A DNA stretch of 64,000 nucleotides from Dermabacteraceae bacterium TAE3-ERU5 (GTDB lineage: Bacteria > Actinomycetota > Actinomycetes > Actinomycetales > Dermabacteraceae): contig JAHUUK010000001.1 in assembly GCA_019218375.1 (NCBI GenBank), positions 310,001-374,000 on the forward strand, written 5' to 3'. A program made the position numbers and the translations under genes. Below the pieces are notes generated by a model that was given only the letters and a program-made list of their open reading frames with translations, was not told the origin of the DNA and did not search any database. Positions 1 to 9,848 of this stretch are shown in pieces (within the stretch, counting starts at the first letter, position 1; the number at the start of each line of letters is the position of its first letter).

Positions 1-172
1 TACCGGAAAAACCGTGGCCGACGCACGCGCCGCCGCCTATCGGGGCGTTGCTGAGATTGAGATACCCGGTGGCCATAACCGCAGCGATATCGCTGCTCTC
101 GCAGAGGATGCTGCGTCGGCCCCGCCCCGCCCCAGTGAAGAGAAAAGCCCGGCTGCGGGCGGGAATAAATAG
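1..172 (+). CDS. purD: Phosphoribosylamine-glycine ligase (GAR synthetase), 3' end only
   Basis: The window opens inside a reading frame that ends at a TAG at 170-172. The 56 visible codons include a TVADARAAAYRGVAEIEIPG stretch and then an RSDI motif, which match the usual C-terminal end of GAR synthetase (a 'TL.EAR..AY..V..I' helix followed by 'R.DI'). A low-complexity tail rich in Ala, Pro, Ser and Glu follows. PurD ligates glycine to phosphoribosylamine in purine synthesis. Position immediately upstream of purC, on the same strand, supports the call. Only the tail is present, so catalytic residues cannot be checked. Confidence 0.75.
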   Translation, partial: TGKTVADARAAAYRGVAEIEIPGGHNRSDIAALAEDAASAPPRPSEEKSPAAGGNK

Positions 173-208
173 CCCGATGCCGCGCGCCGCCATACCGAAG
201 GAGAAACA

Positions 209-1090
209 GTGACTGAGAAACTGCCCGGTTGGCGGCACGTTGCCGCCGGTAAGGTACGCGATCTGTACGTGCCGGAAACCCCCGGTCAAGACACGGTGCT
301 GCTCGTGGCGAGCGACCGCATCAGTGCCTACGACGCCGTGCTCAGCCCGGAAATCCCCGACAAGGGCCGGGTACTGACGGCGCTCACGCTTTGGTGGCTG
401 GAGCGGCTCGACGATCTGATCCCCCACCACGTAATCAGCGCCGACGACGTGCCCGCGCCCGTGCGCGGGCGGGCGCTGCTGTGCCGCAGGCTAGACATGC
501 TGCCGCTCGAAGCGGTGGTGCGCGGCTACCTGGCGGGAAGCGGGCTCGCGGAATACCGTGTGGACGGCAAAGTGGGGGGCCACTCCCTGCCGCCCGACCT
601 CGTAACGGCGAGCGCCCTGCCCTCCCCCATCTTCACCCCGGCCCGCAAGGCCCCGCAGGGCGAGCACGACGAAAACATTACGGTGGCGCAGGCGCGCGAA
701 CTGCTCGGCACGGAAACCGCCGACGCGGTCGAGGCCGCATCCCTCGCGATCTACGAGCGGGCCGCGAAGCTGTCAAAGGAGCGCGGCCTGCTGCTGGCCG
801 ACACGAAGTTCGAATACGGCATCAACCCGGAAAACGGCGCTTTGACGCTGGGCGATGAGGTGCTGACCCCGGATTCGTCGCGGTTCTGGCTGGCCAGTGA
901 ACACCGCCCGGGCCGTTCCCCCGCGAGTTTCGATAAGCAGTACGTGCGCGACTGGCTGACCTCGCCCGCTTCCGGCTGGGACAAAAACGGCAGGGAGCGC
1001 CCGCCACGCCTGCCGGAACGCGTGGTGGCGGCCACTCGGGACCGCTACCTGGACGCCTACCGAAGGCTGACGGGTCACTCCCTGCCGTGA
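209..1090 (+). CDS. purC: Phosphoribosylaminoimidazole-succinocarboxamide synthase (SAICAR synthetase)
   Basis: This 293-residue protein has the expected landmarks of SAICAR synthetase: AGKVRDLY near residue 13, SDRISAYDAVL near 36, LEAVVRGYLAGSG near 103, DTKFEYGI near 198 and GDEVLTPDSSRFW near 217. It adds aspartate to CAIR using ATP in the purine pathway. The start is a GTG at 209 with an AAGGAG ribosome binding site about six bases upstream. It lies 36 bp after purD and is probably cotranscribed with it. The length is normal for actinobacterial PurC. Confidence 0.95.
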   Translation: MTEKLPGWRHVAAGKVRDLYVPETPGQDTVLLVASDRISAYDAVLSPEIPDKGRVLTALTLWWLERLDDLIPHHVISADDVPAPVRGRALLCRRLDMLPLEAVVRGYLAGSGLAEYRVDGKVGGHSLPPDLVTASALPSPIFTPARKAPQGEHDENITVAQARELLGTETADAVEAASLAIYERAAKLSKERGLLLADTKFEYGINPENGALTLGDEVLTPDSSRFWLASEHRPGRSPASFDKQYVRDWLTSPASGWDKNGRERPPRLPERVVAATRDRYLDAYRRLTGHSLP

Positions 1091-1107
1091 GGATTAAGGC
1101 CCCAGGG

Positions 1108-1128
1108 TCCGGGAACCCGGTTCCCGGA
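1108..1128. terminator. Hairpin between convergent purC and MBL-fold gene
   Basis: A near-perfect inverted repeat (TCCGGGAA paired with TTCCCGGA) fills the short gap between the convergent ends of purC and the downstream minus-strand gene. There is no clear T-run on either side, so efficiency is uncertain. Position favours a shared bidirectional terminator. Confidence 0.5.
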
Positions 1129-1818
1129 TCAGAAGTCGAGGCTTTCGAAGTCGTGTTTCACCTGCAACGTGCCCTGTTCGTTCCATTCGACGACGCTGGT
1201 ACGCGGTTCGACGGCGTTCTTGATCTGCTCGACGAAGATGCGGCGGCCCGCCTTGGACAGGATCGCGTCGTGCACGGGCAGGTAACGCTTGGGGTGGGAG
1301 GCGCGCAGGAAGTCGATGGTTTCCTGCAGGCTCGACCACGGGGCGGCGACGGGGGCGGCCAGCAGATCAACCCCGGTCCATTCGGACTGCGGATGCAGGG
1401 AATCGCCGGTGACACCGAGGCGCGGTTCTCCCGGCGCGGTGAGCACGAAGCCGATGTTGCCGATGGGTTCGAGGTCCCGATGAATCTGCGCGTGGCGCCC
1501 GCCGACGGCGAGGATCTCAACTCCGCCGTCAAGGGTGATGACCTGGCCGGGGCGGATCGGTTCGATGTTTCGCCCGGCCTTGCTGAGCTTCAGCGCGGCC
1601 TCCGGCTCGGCATAGATCGGGATGCCCTTGTTGCGCAGCAGCAGATCGTCGATGAAATCGGGGTCGGCATGGTCGGGATGCGCGTGGGTAATCAGGATCG
1701 CGTCAATCCCGGTGCGGTGGCCTACGTTCGGGTCGGCCAGGTTGCCCGGATCAATCAGCACTCGCTTGCCCGCGAGGGTGACTGTCATGCAAGAGTGGCG
1801 GTGATGGCGGATCTTCAC
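1129..1818 (-). CDS. Metallo-beta-lactamase-fold metal-dependent hydrolase (UlaG-like)
   Basis: The 229-residue product carries the metal-binding HxHxDH signature as HAHPDH at residues 45-50, a later VTGDS segment supplying the expected aspartate and a PVHD segment supplying a histidine. It lacks the extra domains of ribonuclease J or glyoxalase II. The compact size and N-terminal 'IRHHRHSCMTV' strand resemble the UlaG/UPF0173 branch of hydrolases. The substrate is unknown. It starts at GTG 1818, with a GGAGG-type site just upstream. It sits on the opposite strand between purC and purS, so it is not part of the purine transcript. Confidence 0.8.
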   Translation of the reverse strand: MKIRHHRHSCMTVTLAGKRVLIDPGNLADPNVGHRTGIDAILITHAHPDHADPDFIDDLLLRNKGIPIYAEPEAALKLSKAGRNIEPIRPGQVITLDGGVEILAVGGRHAQIHRDLEPIGNIGFVLTAPGEPRLGVTGDSLHPQSEWTGVDLLAAPVAAPWSSLQETIDFLRASHPKRYLPVHDAILSKAGRRIFVEQIKNAVEPRTSVVEWNEQGTLQVKHDFESLDF

Positions 1819-1948
1819 TGTGTGCCTCCGTGATTGAGGTGTGCGACCCCGCCGGACGACGGTGTCTCAACCCCAATTTTACCTGTCCCTTTCCCGTTTA
1901 CACCAAATTTTTCATCCCTCGTTATCCCCTTTCGATAGGAGCACAACC

Positions 1949-2224
1949 ATGGCCCGTGTAATCGTTGAAGTAATGCCGAAACCGGAGATTTTGGACCCGC
2001 AGGGGAAGGCCGTCGCCACCGCTCTGCCCCGGCTCGGCTTCGAGCAGTTCGGCGGTGTCCGACAGGGTAAGCGTTTCGAGCTGGAGGTGGCCGGGGAGGT
2101 TACCGACGAGGTGCTTGCGGCCGCCCGCGAGGCAGCCGTTACGCTGCTTTCCAACCCGGTGATCGAGGATGTCGTGTCTGTCTATGCCGACGACGCGGCC
2201 GAGCAGGGCAAGGGCGGTAAGTGA
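1949..2224 (+). CDS. purS: Phosphoribosylformylglycinamidine synthase, PurS subunit
   Basis: This 91-residue protein starts at ATG 1949 ([20 protein letters not shown]), preceded by a GGAG-like site at 1938-1942; longer in-frame starts upstream have no such site and are not PurS-like. PurS is the small structural subunit that joins PurQ to the short form of PurL and helps ammonia channelling. The '[10 protein letters not shown]' and '[18 protein letters not shown]' segments are typical. Its TGA overlaps the purQ ATG (TGATG), which indicates translational coupling. Confidence 0.95.
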   Translation: MARVIVEVMPKPEILDPQGKAVATALPRLGFEQFGGVRQGKRFELEVAGEVTDEVLAAAREAAVTLLSNPVIEDVVSVYADDAAEQGKGGK

Positions 2225-2955
2225 TGCGAGTTGGCGTAGTCACCTTCCCCGGCACCCTGGATGACCGGGACGCGCTGCGCGCAATCCGCCTGGCGGGCGG
2301 CGAGGGGGTGCCGCTCTGGCACGGCGAGGCCGACCTGCACGGGGTAGACGCCGTGGTGCTGCCCGGCGGTTTCAGCTACGGCGACTATCTGCGTGCCGGG
2401 GCGATCTCCCGTTTCGCCCCTGTGATGGAAAAGGTGGTGGATGCCGCGAAGGGCGGTATGCCGGTGCTGGGCATCTGCAACGGTTTCCAGATTCTGTGCG
2501 AAAGCCACCTGTTGCCGGGCGCGATGATTAAGAACGCGCACCGCCGCTTCATCTGCCGCGATCAGCCTTTGCGGGTGGAAAACAATTCCACCCCCTGGAC
2601 GCGCGCGTACACGGCCGAGCAGGTTATTCGTATCCCGCTCAAGAACCAGGACGGTCAGTTCGTGGCCGAGCAGCGGGTCCTGGACGAGCTTGAGGCCGAG
2701 GGCCGCGTGGTGTTCCGTTACGTGGAGGGCGCGAGCGGCGGCCCCGACGGTTTCTCGGTGAATCCGAACGGTTCCCTCAACGCGATAGCAGGCATCTGCA
2801 ACGCCGCCGGGAACGTGGTTGGGCTGATGCCGCACCCGGAACACGCGGTGGAGGCCGGTTTCGGGCCGGACATGCCCGGCGAGGGCACGCGCACGGGCCT
2901 GGACGGCCTAGGTATGTTCGCGGGGCTGCTCGGCGCGCTTAGCGCCCAGGCGTAA
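2224..2955 (+). CDS. purQ: Phosphoribosylformylglycinamidine synthase, PurQ glutaminase subunit
   Basis: A class I glutamine amidotransferase of 243 residues. It shows the oxyanion segment [16 protein letters not shown], the nucleophile motif GICNGFQ (Cys near residue 86) and a C-terminal MPHPEHA segment that supplies the His-Glu pair. It releases ammonia from glutamine for FGAM synthesis by PurL. The ATG at 2224 overlaps the purS stop; a GTG three bases earlier is also possible. Together with purS and the short purL at 5243 it forms the three-subunit bacterial enzyme. Confidence 0.95.
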   Translation: MRVGVVTFPGTLDDRDALRAIRLAGGEGVPLWHGEADLHGVDAVVLPGGFSYGDYLRAGAISRFAPVMEKVVDAAKGGMPVLGICNGFQILCESHLLPGAMIKNAHRRFICRDQPLRVENNSTPWTRAYTAEQVIRIPLKNQDGQFVAEQRVLDELEAEGRVVFRYVEGASGGPDGFSVNPNGSLNAIAGICNAAGNVVGLMPHPEHAVEAGFGPDMPGEGTRTGLDGLGMFAGLLGALSAQA

Positions 2956-2971
2956 GCGGACTGGGCGGGAA

Positions 2972-4183
2972 CTAATCCCGCAGGGTCGCCGACAGCACGG
3001 TGAAGCGTCGGTCCCTAGCCCGTTCGCGGCAGGGGCCGACGTATTCCTCCACCTGCGCCCGGTAGCGCAGATGCGAGTTGTGCACCAGCCACAGCTGCCC
3101 GCCGGGGGCGAGCACCCGCGCGCAGGCCGACAGTAGCGTTTTGATCTGCCCCGCGTCTACCGCCGCGCCGCGATGGAAGGGCGGGTTCAGCAGCACCAGG
3201 TCGGCGCAGGCGTCCGGGGTTTCCGACAGCGAAGCCTCCCAGGTGAGGGAGGTTTTTTCGCCGTCTACCGGCTGGCCGTTCGCGGCCAGGGTGAGGCGGG
3301 TGGAGGCGATGGCGTCCAGCGAATCGTCACTGGCGCGCAGTACCGCGCCCGGGTAGGCCGTGCGGAGGGCGCTGGAGAGCAGGCCGTTACCGCAACCGAG
3401 GTCGATCATCAGATCGGGGGCTGCGTCGGCCCCATTTTCGAGCAGTGCACGCAGCAGCAGCGCCGAGCCGTAGTCGGGGCTGGCCCCGCCGAACACGCCG
3501 CCCACGCCGCGCAGGGAGAGCGCCCCCGCTTCCGGCAGCGCGCCGCCGTGCCAGAGTTCCGGCGCGGCCTCCCCCTCAGCGGGTGCGGGCAGCGCCGCGT
3601 CGGGCCGGGCCTCGCGGGCTACGAGGCAGCGGGAACTGCCCCGGCCGCGGCTCGCGTGCACCTCGCTGAAGGACAGCGCGAGGGCGTCGTTCATGGAACG
3701 ACTCATGTGCTTTACGCGGCCGCCCGCCACCATTGCGACGCATCCGGCGAGCGCCAGCACCGCCGACTGCTTGCGCAGTTCCGCCACGGCCTTGGGCAGG
3801 CGCGCGAGCACCAGCGCACCCGGCGGCAGAGCGGGCGAGGTGGCGAGTTTTCCGGCGTCCTCCCCCGGTGCGGTATCGAGCAGGGTTATGCGCCGTGCCG
3901 CTTCTGCGGGCAGAAGATCGTTCGCAACCAGCCATTCCAGGTGCGCAGCGGCGGCGCTGAGCGTTAGGCGGGAGGAACACCAGAGGGTGACGGGGTTTTC
4001 TCCGAGCAGGGCGGCAGCGGCGCTGAGGGCACCGCTCGCGTCGTCCACCACCACGATTGGCGGCTGCCCGGTAAGCAGCCCTTCCGCGTCGGCCACCTCC
4101 AGGATCAGACGATCCAGGGCGTCGGTGCCGAGGGCCTGCAGGGTTTCGGGGCTGGGCAGCGGGGAGGGCGCGGTGGCAGTCAT
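2972..4183 (-). CDS. Class I SAM-dependent methyltransferase, RsmC/RlmG-like
   Basis: The 403-residue protein has a poorly conserved N-terminal half and a C-terminal Rossmann-type methyltransferase. The C-terminal half shows the SAM-binding IDLGCGNGLLSSAL motif (about residues 260-273) and the catalytic NPPFHRG motif (about 330-336). NPPF followed by H is characteristic of guanine-N2 rRNA methyltransferases such as RsmC (16S) and RlmG (23S), and the two-domain length fits that group. Which rRNA position is modified cannot be told. It converges on purQ with a 16-bp gap. The start is ATG 4183. Confidence 0.8.
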   Translation of the reverse strand: MTATAPSPLPSPETLQALGTDALDRLILEVADAEGLLTGQPPIVVVDDASGALSAAAALLGENPVTLWCSSRLTLSAAAAHLEWLVANDLLPAEAARRITLLDTAPGEDAGKLATSPALPPGALVLARLPKAVAELRKQSAVLALAGCVAMVAGGRVKHMSRSMNDALALSFSEVHASRGRGSSRCLVAREARPDAALPAPAEGEAAPELWHGGALPEAGALSLRGVGGVFGGASPDYGSALLLRALLENGADAAPDLMIDLGCGNGLLSSALRTAYPGAVLRASDDSLDAIASTRLTLAANGQPVDGEKTSLTWEASLSETPDACADLVLLNPPFHRGAAVDAGQIKTLLSACARVLAPGGQLWLVHNSHLRYRAQVEEYVGPCRERARDRRFTVLSATLRD

Positions 4184-4253
4184 GTTCCCAGCCTAGCCGC
4201 CGGGAGGTGGCGCGCACCGCGAAGCGCGGCGGCGCCGGGGCGAGGGAAGGCTC

Positions 4254-5159
4254 TCAGTTCCTCCCGGCGCGGATGAATTCCAGCCTGCCGTGCATGACGC
4301 GGGAAGTGAATGCCGTGGCGTGATCGCTTTCGCGCGTGTAGGCGACGCGCAGATTTCCGGGCAGGGAAAGCACGCCGGAGAAATCGGCGGACCACAGGTA
4401 GGGCACGCTGACATCCGTGGCCAGCTCGGATAGCGCGCGGGAGGCCAGCAGCATGCCGGGAGCGTAGGCCCTATCGAAACCGGCCAGCTGCGCGCCGACT
4501 GCGGCGAACTGCCCGGCGGCGACGTCCCCGGAAAGCCGGGACCAGGTGCGGCCCGCCCCTGCCGGGACGCGCCAGCGGGAGACGGCATCCCCAGTTGGCC
4601 GCAGCGTCGCGGCGGTGGCGGTGGCGGCGGCGGTGCGTGCGTCTTCTCCGTGGCCATCCACCGCCACGAAATCACATACCAGCGTTGCGGCAACCGCCCC
4701 GCCGTACAGGATGCTCGCCACGGCGCGGGCGCGCCCCGGCGCGGCCTCGCGCAGCCTCGCCTCAATCCCGATCTCCGTGCCGCGCGCGCGTTTGCCCGCC
4801 GGTGCCGCTTCCCGCAGCGGGATCGGTTTATCGTGCAGCACCCGCACCGCGGCGAGCCGCATGGCGAGGATATTTAGCGGGCTGCCCTCGCGCACCAGCA
4901 GCGCCTGCATCAGCGGCAAGGCCAGGGTAAACAGATAGCCGGGGTGGGCGTAGCCGCGCCAGGGCATACCGCGCACCAAGCGGGAAAACTCTGCCTGAGC
5001 AGGCGCCGACAGGCGCAGGCTGGGAATCCGGTAGACGGGCGCTAGGAACGCATCGCCCGCCGCGTCGGCCCCCTTGCCGCGTGCTGCGGGGCGGGCGGGC
5101 AGAAGCGCGGCAGCCAAAAGGGCGCGGCGCGAAGGCGGGGAGGAAAAAACTTTACTCAT
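4254..5159 (-). CDS. MaoC-like double-hotdog protein, catalytic motif degenerate
   Basis: The 301-residue protein resembles actinobacterial two-hotdog MaoC-type hydratases. The N-terminal half has AHPGYLFTLALPLMQALL (71-88) and a matching SPLNILAMRL segment. The C-terminal half has SGDVAAGQFAAVGAQLAGF (210-228) followed by RAYAPGML (230-237). In active (R)-specific hydratases this region reads SGDxNPIH...G..RAIAHGM. Here Asp212 is kept, but Asn-Pro-Ile-His has become Ala-Ala-Gly-Gln and the later His is Pro234. It is therefore probably not an enoyl-acyl hydratase. Ala/Arg-rich stretches add to the impression of drift. The function is unknown. Confidence 0.5.
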   Translation of the reverse strand: MSKVFSSPPSRRALLAAALLPARPAARGKGADAAGDAFLAPVYRIPSLRLSAPAQAEFSRLVRGMPWRGYAHPGYLFTLALPLMQALLVREGSPLNILAMRLAAVRVLHDKPIPLREAAPAGKRARGTEIGIEARLREAAPGRARAVASILYGGAVAATLVCDFVAVDGHGEDARTAAATATAATLRPTGDAVSRWRVPAGAGRTWSRLSGDVAAGQFAAVGAQLAGFDRAYAPGMLLASRALSELATDVSVPYLWSADFSGVLSLPGNLRVAYTRESDHATAFTSRVMHGRLEFIRAGRN

Positions 5160-5242
5160 ACAGGGTCAAATGTAACCTAAACCACCGTAGACTGACCGTG
5201 TTCCCTGCAGGCTCCTGAAACGGACAGGAACTAAAAACTCGT

Positions 5243-7525
5243 ATGAGCACCCACCACGAGCCCGATACCGTAGATAACGCTAAATCCACCCCCAACCAGG
5301 AACTACCCCACCGCGAACTCGGTCTGAAGGACGACGAGTACGCCCGTATCGTGGAACTGCTCGGCCGCCGCCCCACGGCCGCCGAACTCGCCATGTATTC
5401 GGTGATGTGGTCGGAGCACTGCTCCTATAAGTCCTCCAAAGTGCACCTGAAACAGTTCAGCGAAAAAACCACCCCCGAAATGCGCGAGCATCTGCTGGTG
5501 GGAATCGGTGAGAACGCGGGCGTAGTCGATATCGGCGACGGCTGGGCTGTCACCTTCAAGGTCGAATCCCACAACCACCCGAGCTTCGTGGAGCCTTTCC
5601 AGGGCGCTGCGACCGGCGTGGGCGGCATCGTCCGCGACATCATCGCGATGGGCGCACGCCCCGTCGCCGTGATGGATCAGCTGCGCTTCGGCGCGATCGA
5701 CCACCCAGATACCGCGCGCGTAGTGCACGGCGTGGTTTCCGGTGTGGGCAGTTACGGTAACAGCCTGGGCCTGCCGAACATCGGCGGCGAAACGGTATTC
5801 GATCCCTGCTACCAGGGCAATCCGCTGGTTAATGCCCTCTGCATCGGCGTGCTGCGCCGCGAGGACATCCACCTGGCCAGCGCCTCCGGTGCCGGTAACA
5901 AGGTGGTTTTGTTCGGTGCCCGCACGGGCGGGGACGGTATCGGCGGCGCGTCTATCCTGGCATCCGAAACCTTTGCCGACGGTGGCCCGACCAAGCGCCC
6001 GAGCGTGCAGGTTGGCGATCCGTTCATGGAGAAACTGCTGATCGAATGCTGCCTGGAACTGTACGCGGGCGGCCTCGTGGAGGGTATCCAGGACCTCGGC
6101 GCGGCGGGCATTTCCTGCGCCACCGCCGAACTGGCCTCGAACGGTGACGGCGGCATGCACGTGGACCTGGAAAACGTGCTGCTGCGCGATCCGACCCTGA
6201 CCGCGGGCGAAATCCTGATGAGCGAATCGCAGGAACGCATGATGGCCGTGGTCAGCCCCGACAAGCTGGAACGTTTCTTGGAAATCACCGAAAAGTGGGG
6301 CATTGAAAGCGCCATCATCGGTGAAGTTACCGGCACCGGCAGGCTCACCATCGATCATTACGGCAAGCGAATCGTGGACGTAGATCCGCGCAGCGTGGCC
6401 CACGACGGCCCGACCTACCATCGGCCCTACTCCCGCCCCGACTGGCAGGACGAACTCCAGGCCAACCGCGCCGAGGCACTCCCTCGCCCGAGTCGGGAAC
6501 AGCTCGGAGAAACCCTGCTTTCCCTGCTGGCGTCCCCGAACCTGGCATCGGCAGCCTGGGTGTGCGATCAGTACGACCGTTACGTCGGCGGAAACACCGC
6601 GCTGGCGATGCCCGACGATGCGGGCGTGCTGCGGGTGGACGAAGAAACCGGGCGCGGCATCGCCCTGGCGACCGACGCGAACGGACGCTACGCAAAGCTG
6701 GATCCTTACGCGGGGGCGCAGGCCGCGCTCGCGGAGGCGCACCGCAACGTAGCCACGAGCGGCGCTCAGCCCCTGGCCGTCACAGACTGCCTGAATTTCG
6801 GTTCGCCGGAAGACGAAGGGCCGATGTGGCAGCTCGTGCAGGCGATCACCGGCCTGGCCGATGCCTGCCGCGAACTGGGCGTGCCCGTCACGGGCGGCAA
6901 CGTTTCGCTCTACAACTCCACCGGCGAACCCGGGCGCATCGATTCCGCCATCCATCCGACCCCGGTGGTCGGCGTGCTGGGCGTGTTCGATGATGTTGCC
7001 ACGCGCGTTCCTTCCGGCTGGCAGGAACAGGGCCTGGCGCTCTACCTGCTGGGAGAAACCCGCGAGGAACTGTCGGGCAGCGCCTGGGCCGACGTCGCCC
7101 ACAACCACCTGGGCGGTATTCCCCCGCGCGTGGATCTGGCGGCAGAAAAGCGGCTCGCGCAGCTGCTGCACGAGGGCGCGCAGGCGGGCCTCTTTGCGGC
7201 GGCGCACGATCTCTCCGAGGGCGGTCTTGCCGTGGCGCTAGCGGAGTCCTGCCTGCGTTTCGGCGTGGGCGCGGCCGTGCAGACCGAGCCCGTGCACGAA
7301 GATCCGTTCCTGGCGCTGTTTAGCGAAAGCCAGGGGCGTGTGTTAGTTGCCGTGAGCAGCGAACGCGATCAGGAACTGCGCGAACTGGCGAAGCGGCACG
7401 ACTACCCGGTGGCGCATCTGGGCGTGACGGGCGGCGAAAGCCTAAACGTCGGCGGTGCCTACAGCTACCCGCTCACGTTCCTGAGCGAAACCCGCGAGGC
7501 CACCCTGCCCCGCTACTTCGGTTAG
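5243..7525 (+). CDS. purL: Phosphoribosylformylglycinamidine synthase, PurL subunit (short form)
   Basis: At 760 residues this is the small PurL that works with PurS and PurQ rather than the 1300-residue fused enzyme. Visible landmarks are [12 protein letters not shown] near residue 52, KVESHNHPS near 105, [28 protein letters not shown] and, in the second half, [16 protein letters not shown]. It amidates FGAR to FGAM with ATP and ammonia. The ATG at 5243 has an AGGAAC site upstream. It is separated from purQ by two minus-strand genes, so it has its own promoter in the 83-bp gap at 5160-5242, which it shares with the divergent hotdog gene. Confidence 0.97.
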   Translation: MSTHHEPDTVDNAKSTPNQELPHRELGLKDDEYARIVELLGRRPTAAELAMYSVMWSEHCSYKSSKVHLKQFSEKTTPEMREHLLVGIGENAGVVDIGDGWAVTFKVESHNHPSFVEPFQGAATGVGGIVRDIIAMGARPVAVMDQLRFGAIDHPDTARVVHGVVSGVGSYGNSLGLPNIGGETVFDPCYQGNPLVNALCIGVLRREDIHLASASGAGNKVVLFGARTGGDGIGGASILASETFADGGPTKRPSVQVGDPFMEKLLIECCLELYAGGLVEGIQDLGAAGISCATAELASNGDGGMHVDLENVLLRDPTLTAGEILMSESQERMMAVVSPDKLERFLEITEKWGIESAIIGEVTGTGRLTIDHYGKRIVDVDPRSVAHDGPTYHRPYSRPDWQDELQANRAEALPRPSREQLGETLLSLLASPNLASAAWVCDQYDRYVGGNTALAMPDDAGVLRVDEETGRGIALATDANGRYAKLDPYAGAQAALAEAHRNVATSGAQPLAVTDCLNFGSPEDEGPMWQLVQAITGLADACRELGVPVTGGNVSLYNSTGEPGRIDSAIHPTPVVGVLGVFDDVATRVPSGWQEQGLALYLLGETREELSGSAWADVAHNHLGGIPPRVDLAAEKRLAQLLHEGAQAGLFAAAHDLSEGGLAVALAESCLRFGVGAAVQTEPVHEDPFLALFSESQGRVLVAVSSERDQELRELAKRHDYPVAHLGVTGGESLNVGGAYSYPLTFLSETREATLPRYFG

Positions 7526-7538
7526 TTAAACGCAAAGG

Positions 7539-7601
7539 CCCGCATCGTATTCGTGCGATGCGGGCAAAGCGAAGGCCCCGCAGGAAAACCTGCGGGGCCT
7601 T
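7539..7601. terminator. Two hairpins between convergent purL and rplQ
   Basis: Two consecutive inverted repeats fill the gap. The first pairs CCCGCATCG (7539-7547) with CGATGCGGG (7556-7564). The second pairs AAGGCCCCGCAGG (7572-7584) with CCTGCGGGGCCTT (7589-7601) around an AAAA loop. They probably end the purL transcript and the long minus-strand ribosomal transcript respectively. Confidence 0.8.
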
Positions 7602-7624
7602 AACGCTAACTAAAGCAACCTAGA

Positions 7625-8338
7625 TCAGGAGGCAGCCTTACCGGGAGCGGTGAAGCCAGCGGCCTCAGCGGACTCGGGGGTGTCGAACCAGACCTCGGCG
7701 ACGGTCGCGTCGTAGTAGCGCGAGCCGGGCACGTGGTACTTCATCGAGTTCTCGTTGCCCTTGATCTCGAAGCCCGCGGGAGCGGAGCCGTCTTCGAGGG
7801 CGGCAGCGGAGCCCTTGCCGTAGGGACCCTCGGCAACCTCAGCGGCAGCTTCGGTGGTCTCCTCGGCAGCGGTTTCCTCAGCGGCGGTCTCTGCGACCGG
7901 AGCCTCGGCAGCCTCGTCCTTCTTGGCGGCGTTCTTAGCGGCGCCTTCGGCTTCCTTCACCACGGCCTGCTTGGGGCTGTAAGCCTCCTGCACCAGCTCG
8001 ATGACGGCCATGGGGGCGTTGTCGCCCTTGCGGGGGCCGATCTTGATGATGCGGGTGTAGCCGCCCGGACGCTCCGCGAACTGCGGGGCGATCTCGGTGA
8101 ACAGCTCGTGTACGACGCCCTTGTCCTTGACGGTGCGCATGACGCGACGGCGGGACGCGAGGTCGCCCTTCTTAGCGAAGGTCACCAGGTGCTCTGCGAG
8201 GGGACGCAGACGCTTGGCGCGGGTCTCGGTGGTGGTGATGGCCTTGTGGCGGAACAGCTCGGTGGCGAGGTTCGCCAGGATCGCCTTCTGGTGAGCGGGG
8301 GAACCGCCCAGGCGAGCGCCCTTGGTGGGTGCAGGCAT
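7625..8338 (-). CDS. rplQ: Large-subunit ribosomal protein bL17 with C-terminal extension
   Basis: Residues 1-118 are a standard L17 ([20 protein letters not shown], then a [16 protein letters not shown] helix and [21 protein letters not shown]). About 118 further residues follow: an Ala/Glu-rich acidic linker (about 120-170), then a small domain with [28 protein letters not shown] and AEAAGF. That domain has the look of the 'sunset' domain found fused to several actinobacterial ribosomal and secreted proteins. The gene is last in the rpsM-rpsK-rpoA-rplQ group, 28 bp after rpoA. The extension is seen in related organisms, so it is not a frameshift artefact. Confidence 0.95.
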   Translation of the reverse strand: MPAPTKGARLGGSPAHQKAILANLATELFRHKAITTTETRAKRLRPLAEHLVTFAKKGDLASRRRVMRTVKDKGVVHELFTEIAPQFAERPGGYTRIIKIGPRKGDNAPMAVIELVQEAYSPKQAVVKEAEGAAKNAAKKDEAAEAPVAETAAEETAAEETTEAAAEVAEGPYGKGSAAALEDGSAPAGFEIKGNENSMKYHVPGSRYYDATVAEVWFDTPESAEAAGFTAPGKAAS

Positions 8339-8366
8339 TGTCTAACTCCTTGGAAGAAAAAATGTC

Positions 8367-9371
8367 TCAGTACTGGTCGTCGCTGAAGTCGTCGTCGGCA
8401 TACGCTTCAAGCACGGCCGACGCGTCGAATCCGGGCGGGGAATCCTTCAGGGCGAGTCCCAGCTCAGCGAGCTTTGCCTTGACCTCGTCGATGGACTTCT
8501 GGCCAAAGTTACGGATGTCCAGCAGGTCTGCTTCGCTACGGGCAACGAGCTCACCGACGGTGTGCACGCCTTCGCGCATGAGGCAGTTGTAGGAACGGAC
8601 AGTCAGGTTCAGGTCGTTGATCGGCAGAGCCAGATCCTGCGCCATGGCCTGATCGGTCGGGGACGGGCCGATGTCGATGCCTTCGGCTTCGACGTTCAGC
8701 TCGTGAGCCAGACCGAACAGCTCGACCAGGGTCTTACCGGCCGAAGCAACAGCGTCACGCGGGGTGATGGCCGGCTTGGTCTCCACATCGATGATGAGGC
8801 GATCGAAGTCGGTGCGCTGCTCAACGCGGGTGGCTTCCACCTTGTAGGTGACCTTCAGAACCGGCGAGTAGATCGAATCAACCGGGATGCGGCCGATTTC
8901 GCCATCGCTCGACTTGTTCTGCTGGGCCGAAACGTAGCCACGGCCACGCTCCACGATCAGCTCGATCTCCAGCTTGCCCTTGCTGTTAAGCGAGGCAATG
9001 TGAAGCTCGGGGTTGTGGATTTCCACGCCAGCGGGGGGCGTGATGTCGGCCGCGGTAACCTCGCCCGCACCCTGCTTGCGCAGGTACATGACGACGGGCT
9101 CGTCGTTTTCGGACGAAACCACGAGGTTCTTGATGTTGAGGATCAGTTCGGTGACGTCCTCTTTCACACCGGGGACGGTGGAGAACTCGTGGAGCACACC
9201 GTCAATCCGGATGGACGTTACTGCCGCGCCGGGAATCGACGACAGCAGGGTCCGGCGCATGGAGTTGCCGAGGGTGTAGCCGAAGCCGGGTTCCAGCGGT
9301 TCAATGACGAACCGGGAACGGTATTCCGACACGGACTCCTCAGTCAGCGTGGGGCGCTGTGCAATGAGCAC
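8367..9371 (-). CDS. rpoA: RNA polymerase alpha subunit
   Basis: The 334-residue protein starts with the actinobacterial [12 protein letters not shown] and contains [31 protein letters not shown] of the dimerisation domain (given here in outline). The C-terminal domain has the DNA- and activator-binding helices, with [17 protein letters not shown] and [15 protein letters not shown]. An acidic tail ([13 protein letters not shown]) ends the protein. It is transcribed from the infA/rpmJ side and precedes rplQ. Normally rpsD lies between rpsK and rpoA in many bacteria; here rpoA follows rpsK directly after a 69-bp gap. Confidence 0.98.
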   Translation of the reverse strand: MLIAQRPTLTEESVSEYRSRFVIEPLEPGFGYTLGNSMRRTLLSSIPGAAVTSIRIDGVLHEFSTVPGVKEDVTELILNIKNLVVSSENDEPVVMYLRKQGAGEVTAADITPPAGVEIHNPELHIASLNSKGKLEIELIVERGRGYVSAQQNKSSDGEIGRIPVDSIYSPVLKVTYKVEATRVEQRTDFDRLIIDVETKPAITPRDAVASAGKTLVELFGLAHELNVEAEGIDIGPSPTDQAMAQDLALPINDLNLTVRSYNCLMREGVHTVGELVARSEADLLDIRNFGQKSIDEVKAKLAELGLALKDSPPGFDASAVLEAYADDDFSDDQY

Positions 9372-9440
9372 TATGTGTCCTTTCTGCGAACGTCCGCTAT
9401 ATGACGCTCAGGTGGGAATGAATGGATCAGCGGGACACGC

Positions 9441-9848
9441 TCAGACGCGGCGGCGCTTGGGCGGACGGCAGCCGTTGTGTGCCTGCGGGGTAACGTCCTG
9501 AATCGAACCGACCTCGAGGCCGGCGGCGGTGAGCGAACGAATCGCGGTCTCGCGGCCGGAGCCCGGGCCCTTCACGAATACGTCGACCTTCTTCATGCCG
9601 TGCTCCTGCGCGCGGCGAGCAGCGGCCTCGGCGGCCATCTGCGCTGCGAACGGAGTGGACTTACGGGAGCCCTTGAAACCAACCTGGCCAGCGGAGGCCC
9701 AGGAGATTACGGCACCGGTCGGGTCGGTGATGGAAACGATGGTGTTGTTGAACGTGCTCTTGATGTGGGCCTGTCCGTTAACAACGTTCTTCTTGTCTTT
9801 ACGACGCGGCTTGCGGGCCGCTGCGGCCTGACGGCTCTTGGGAGGCAT
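9441..9848 (-). CDS. rpsK: Small-subunit ribosomal protein uS11
   Basis: The protein is 135 residues from ATG 9848 ([20 protein letters not shown]), preceded by AAGGAG; an upstream in-frame start would add 15 unrelated residues. The body has [39 protein letters not shown] and the C-terminal [18 protein letters not shown] block of S11. It is a platform protein of the 30S subunit. It lies between rpsM and rpoA. Confidence 0.97.
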   Translation of the reverse strand: MPPKSRQAAAARKPRRKDKKNVVNGQAHIKSTFNNTIVSITDPTGAVISWASAGQVGFKGSRKSTPFAAQMAAEAAARRAQEHGMKKVDVFVKGPGSGRETAIRSLTAAGLEVGSIQDVTPQAHNGCRPPKRRRV

